25,086 nucleotides of DNA from Bacteroidota bacterium (lineage in GTDB: Bacteria; Bacteroidota; Bacteroidia; Flavobacteriales_D; Crocinitomicaceae). The notes beneath the pieces were generated by a model, which saw nothing but the letters and a program-made list of their open reading frames with translations, had not been told where the DNA came from and made no database searches. Location: NCBI GenBank assembly GCA_016866375.1, contig VGMK01000007.1, forward strand, positions 1 to 25,086, in the 5' to 3' direction. How positions within the stretch are numbered: the first letter of the stretch is position 1; each line of letters begins with the position of its first letter. Below, in pieces: positions 24,953 through 25,086 of this stretch. The translations under genes were made by a program, and so were the position numbers.

Positions 24953-25086
24953 TTATCTCTTAATCACTGGGATTACTGAACTCCCTAAGCTGTTAACAGT
25001 GCTGAACAAATACGAACCAGAACTTAAATCTGATAAGTCAATAGCGCCGTTTGAAACGAGGTTCCCGGATTTCAACACTTTTCCAT
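24953..25086 (-). CDS. C-terminal end of a T9SS type A sorting-domain protein (partial)
   Basis: Only the last 43 codons are in the window; I translated them by eye as they are open to the edge. They read GKVLKSGNLVSNGAIDLSDL, then SSGSYLFSTVNSLGSSVIPVIKR and a TAA. This is the typical Por-secretion-tail pattern: a Gly-Lys strand, a variable turn, the DLSxLxxGxYL-type motif and a basic end IKR. Such tails direct proteins with a signal peptide through the type IX secretion system to the cell surface or outside. What the rest of the protein does cannot be seen. A strong terminator follows. Confidence 0.88.
   Translation of the reverse strand, partial: GKVLKSGNLVSNGAIDLSDLSSGSYLFSTVNSLGSSVIPVIKR

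Noticed and set aside
1..25086. CRISPR array, tRNA/rRNA genes, insertion sequences, toxin-antitoxin or phage-defence modules
   Set aside because: No regularly spaced long repeats, cloverleaf genes, transposase motifs or defence-type domain pairs were seen on either strand.

Overview
The window looks like chromosomal DNA from a member of the Bacteroidota, most likely Flavobacteriia (a Crocinitomicaceae/Fluviicola-like lineage is my guess, not a determination). The reasons are the AT-rich sequence, the near absence of Shine-Dalgarno motifs, promoter-like TAnnTTTG elements, a C-terminal type IX secretion (T9SS) sorting domain at the right edge, a lysyl-endopeptidase-type exoprotease with a PKD domain at the left edge, and two Wzi/RemB-type outer-membrane barrels. 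I see no tRNA, rRNA, CRISPR array, transposase or integrase.

Layout. (1) 1-1690, minus: secreted serine protease running off the left edge, divergent from an orphan OmpR-type response regulator at 1742-2422. (2) 2427-6085, minus: a compact operon etfB-etfA-bifunctional nuclease-nucleoside permease. (3) 6086-6418: an AT-rich leader with three motif copies at an exact 21-bp period, followed on the plus strand by three consecutive short ssb genes (6419-7523). All three encode bare OB-folds without the acidic C-terminal tip. A strong terminator separates copies 2 and 3, and another follows copy 3. (4) 7576-19817, minus: ten genes that overlap or lie at most 17 bp apart, in transcription order mreC-mreD-mrdA-rodA (rod-shape elongation machinery), a bifunctional class A PBP, scoA-scoB (3-oxoacid CoA-transferase), cysQ, and two tandem Wzi/RemB-like barrel genes. 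mreB is not next to mreC. (5) 19932-23710, minus: an iron-sulfur assembly operon (A-type carrier-sufB-sufC-sufD) with a good candidate promoter; sufS and sufE are not in the window. (6) 23813-24847, minus: a secreted Ca2+-dependent PI-specific phospholipase C-like protein. (7) 24953-25086, minus: the last 43 residues of a T9SS cargo protein, followed by a near-perfect terminator hairpin.

How the genes work together. Most are housekeeping: peptidoglycan elongation, Fe-S assembly, electron transfer from acyl-CoA dehydrogenases, and ketone-body/acyl-CoA use. The accessory content is extracellular (protease, phospholipase, T9SS cargo, barrels). The least ordinary parts are the triple tail-less SSB array with its 21-bp-phased upstream repeats and the way cell-wall, CoA-transferase, nucleotidase and outer-membrane genes are threaded into one tightly packed block. 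I found no convincing defence or mobile system.
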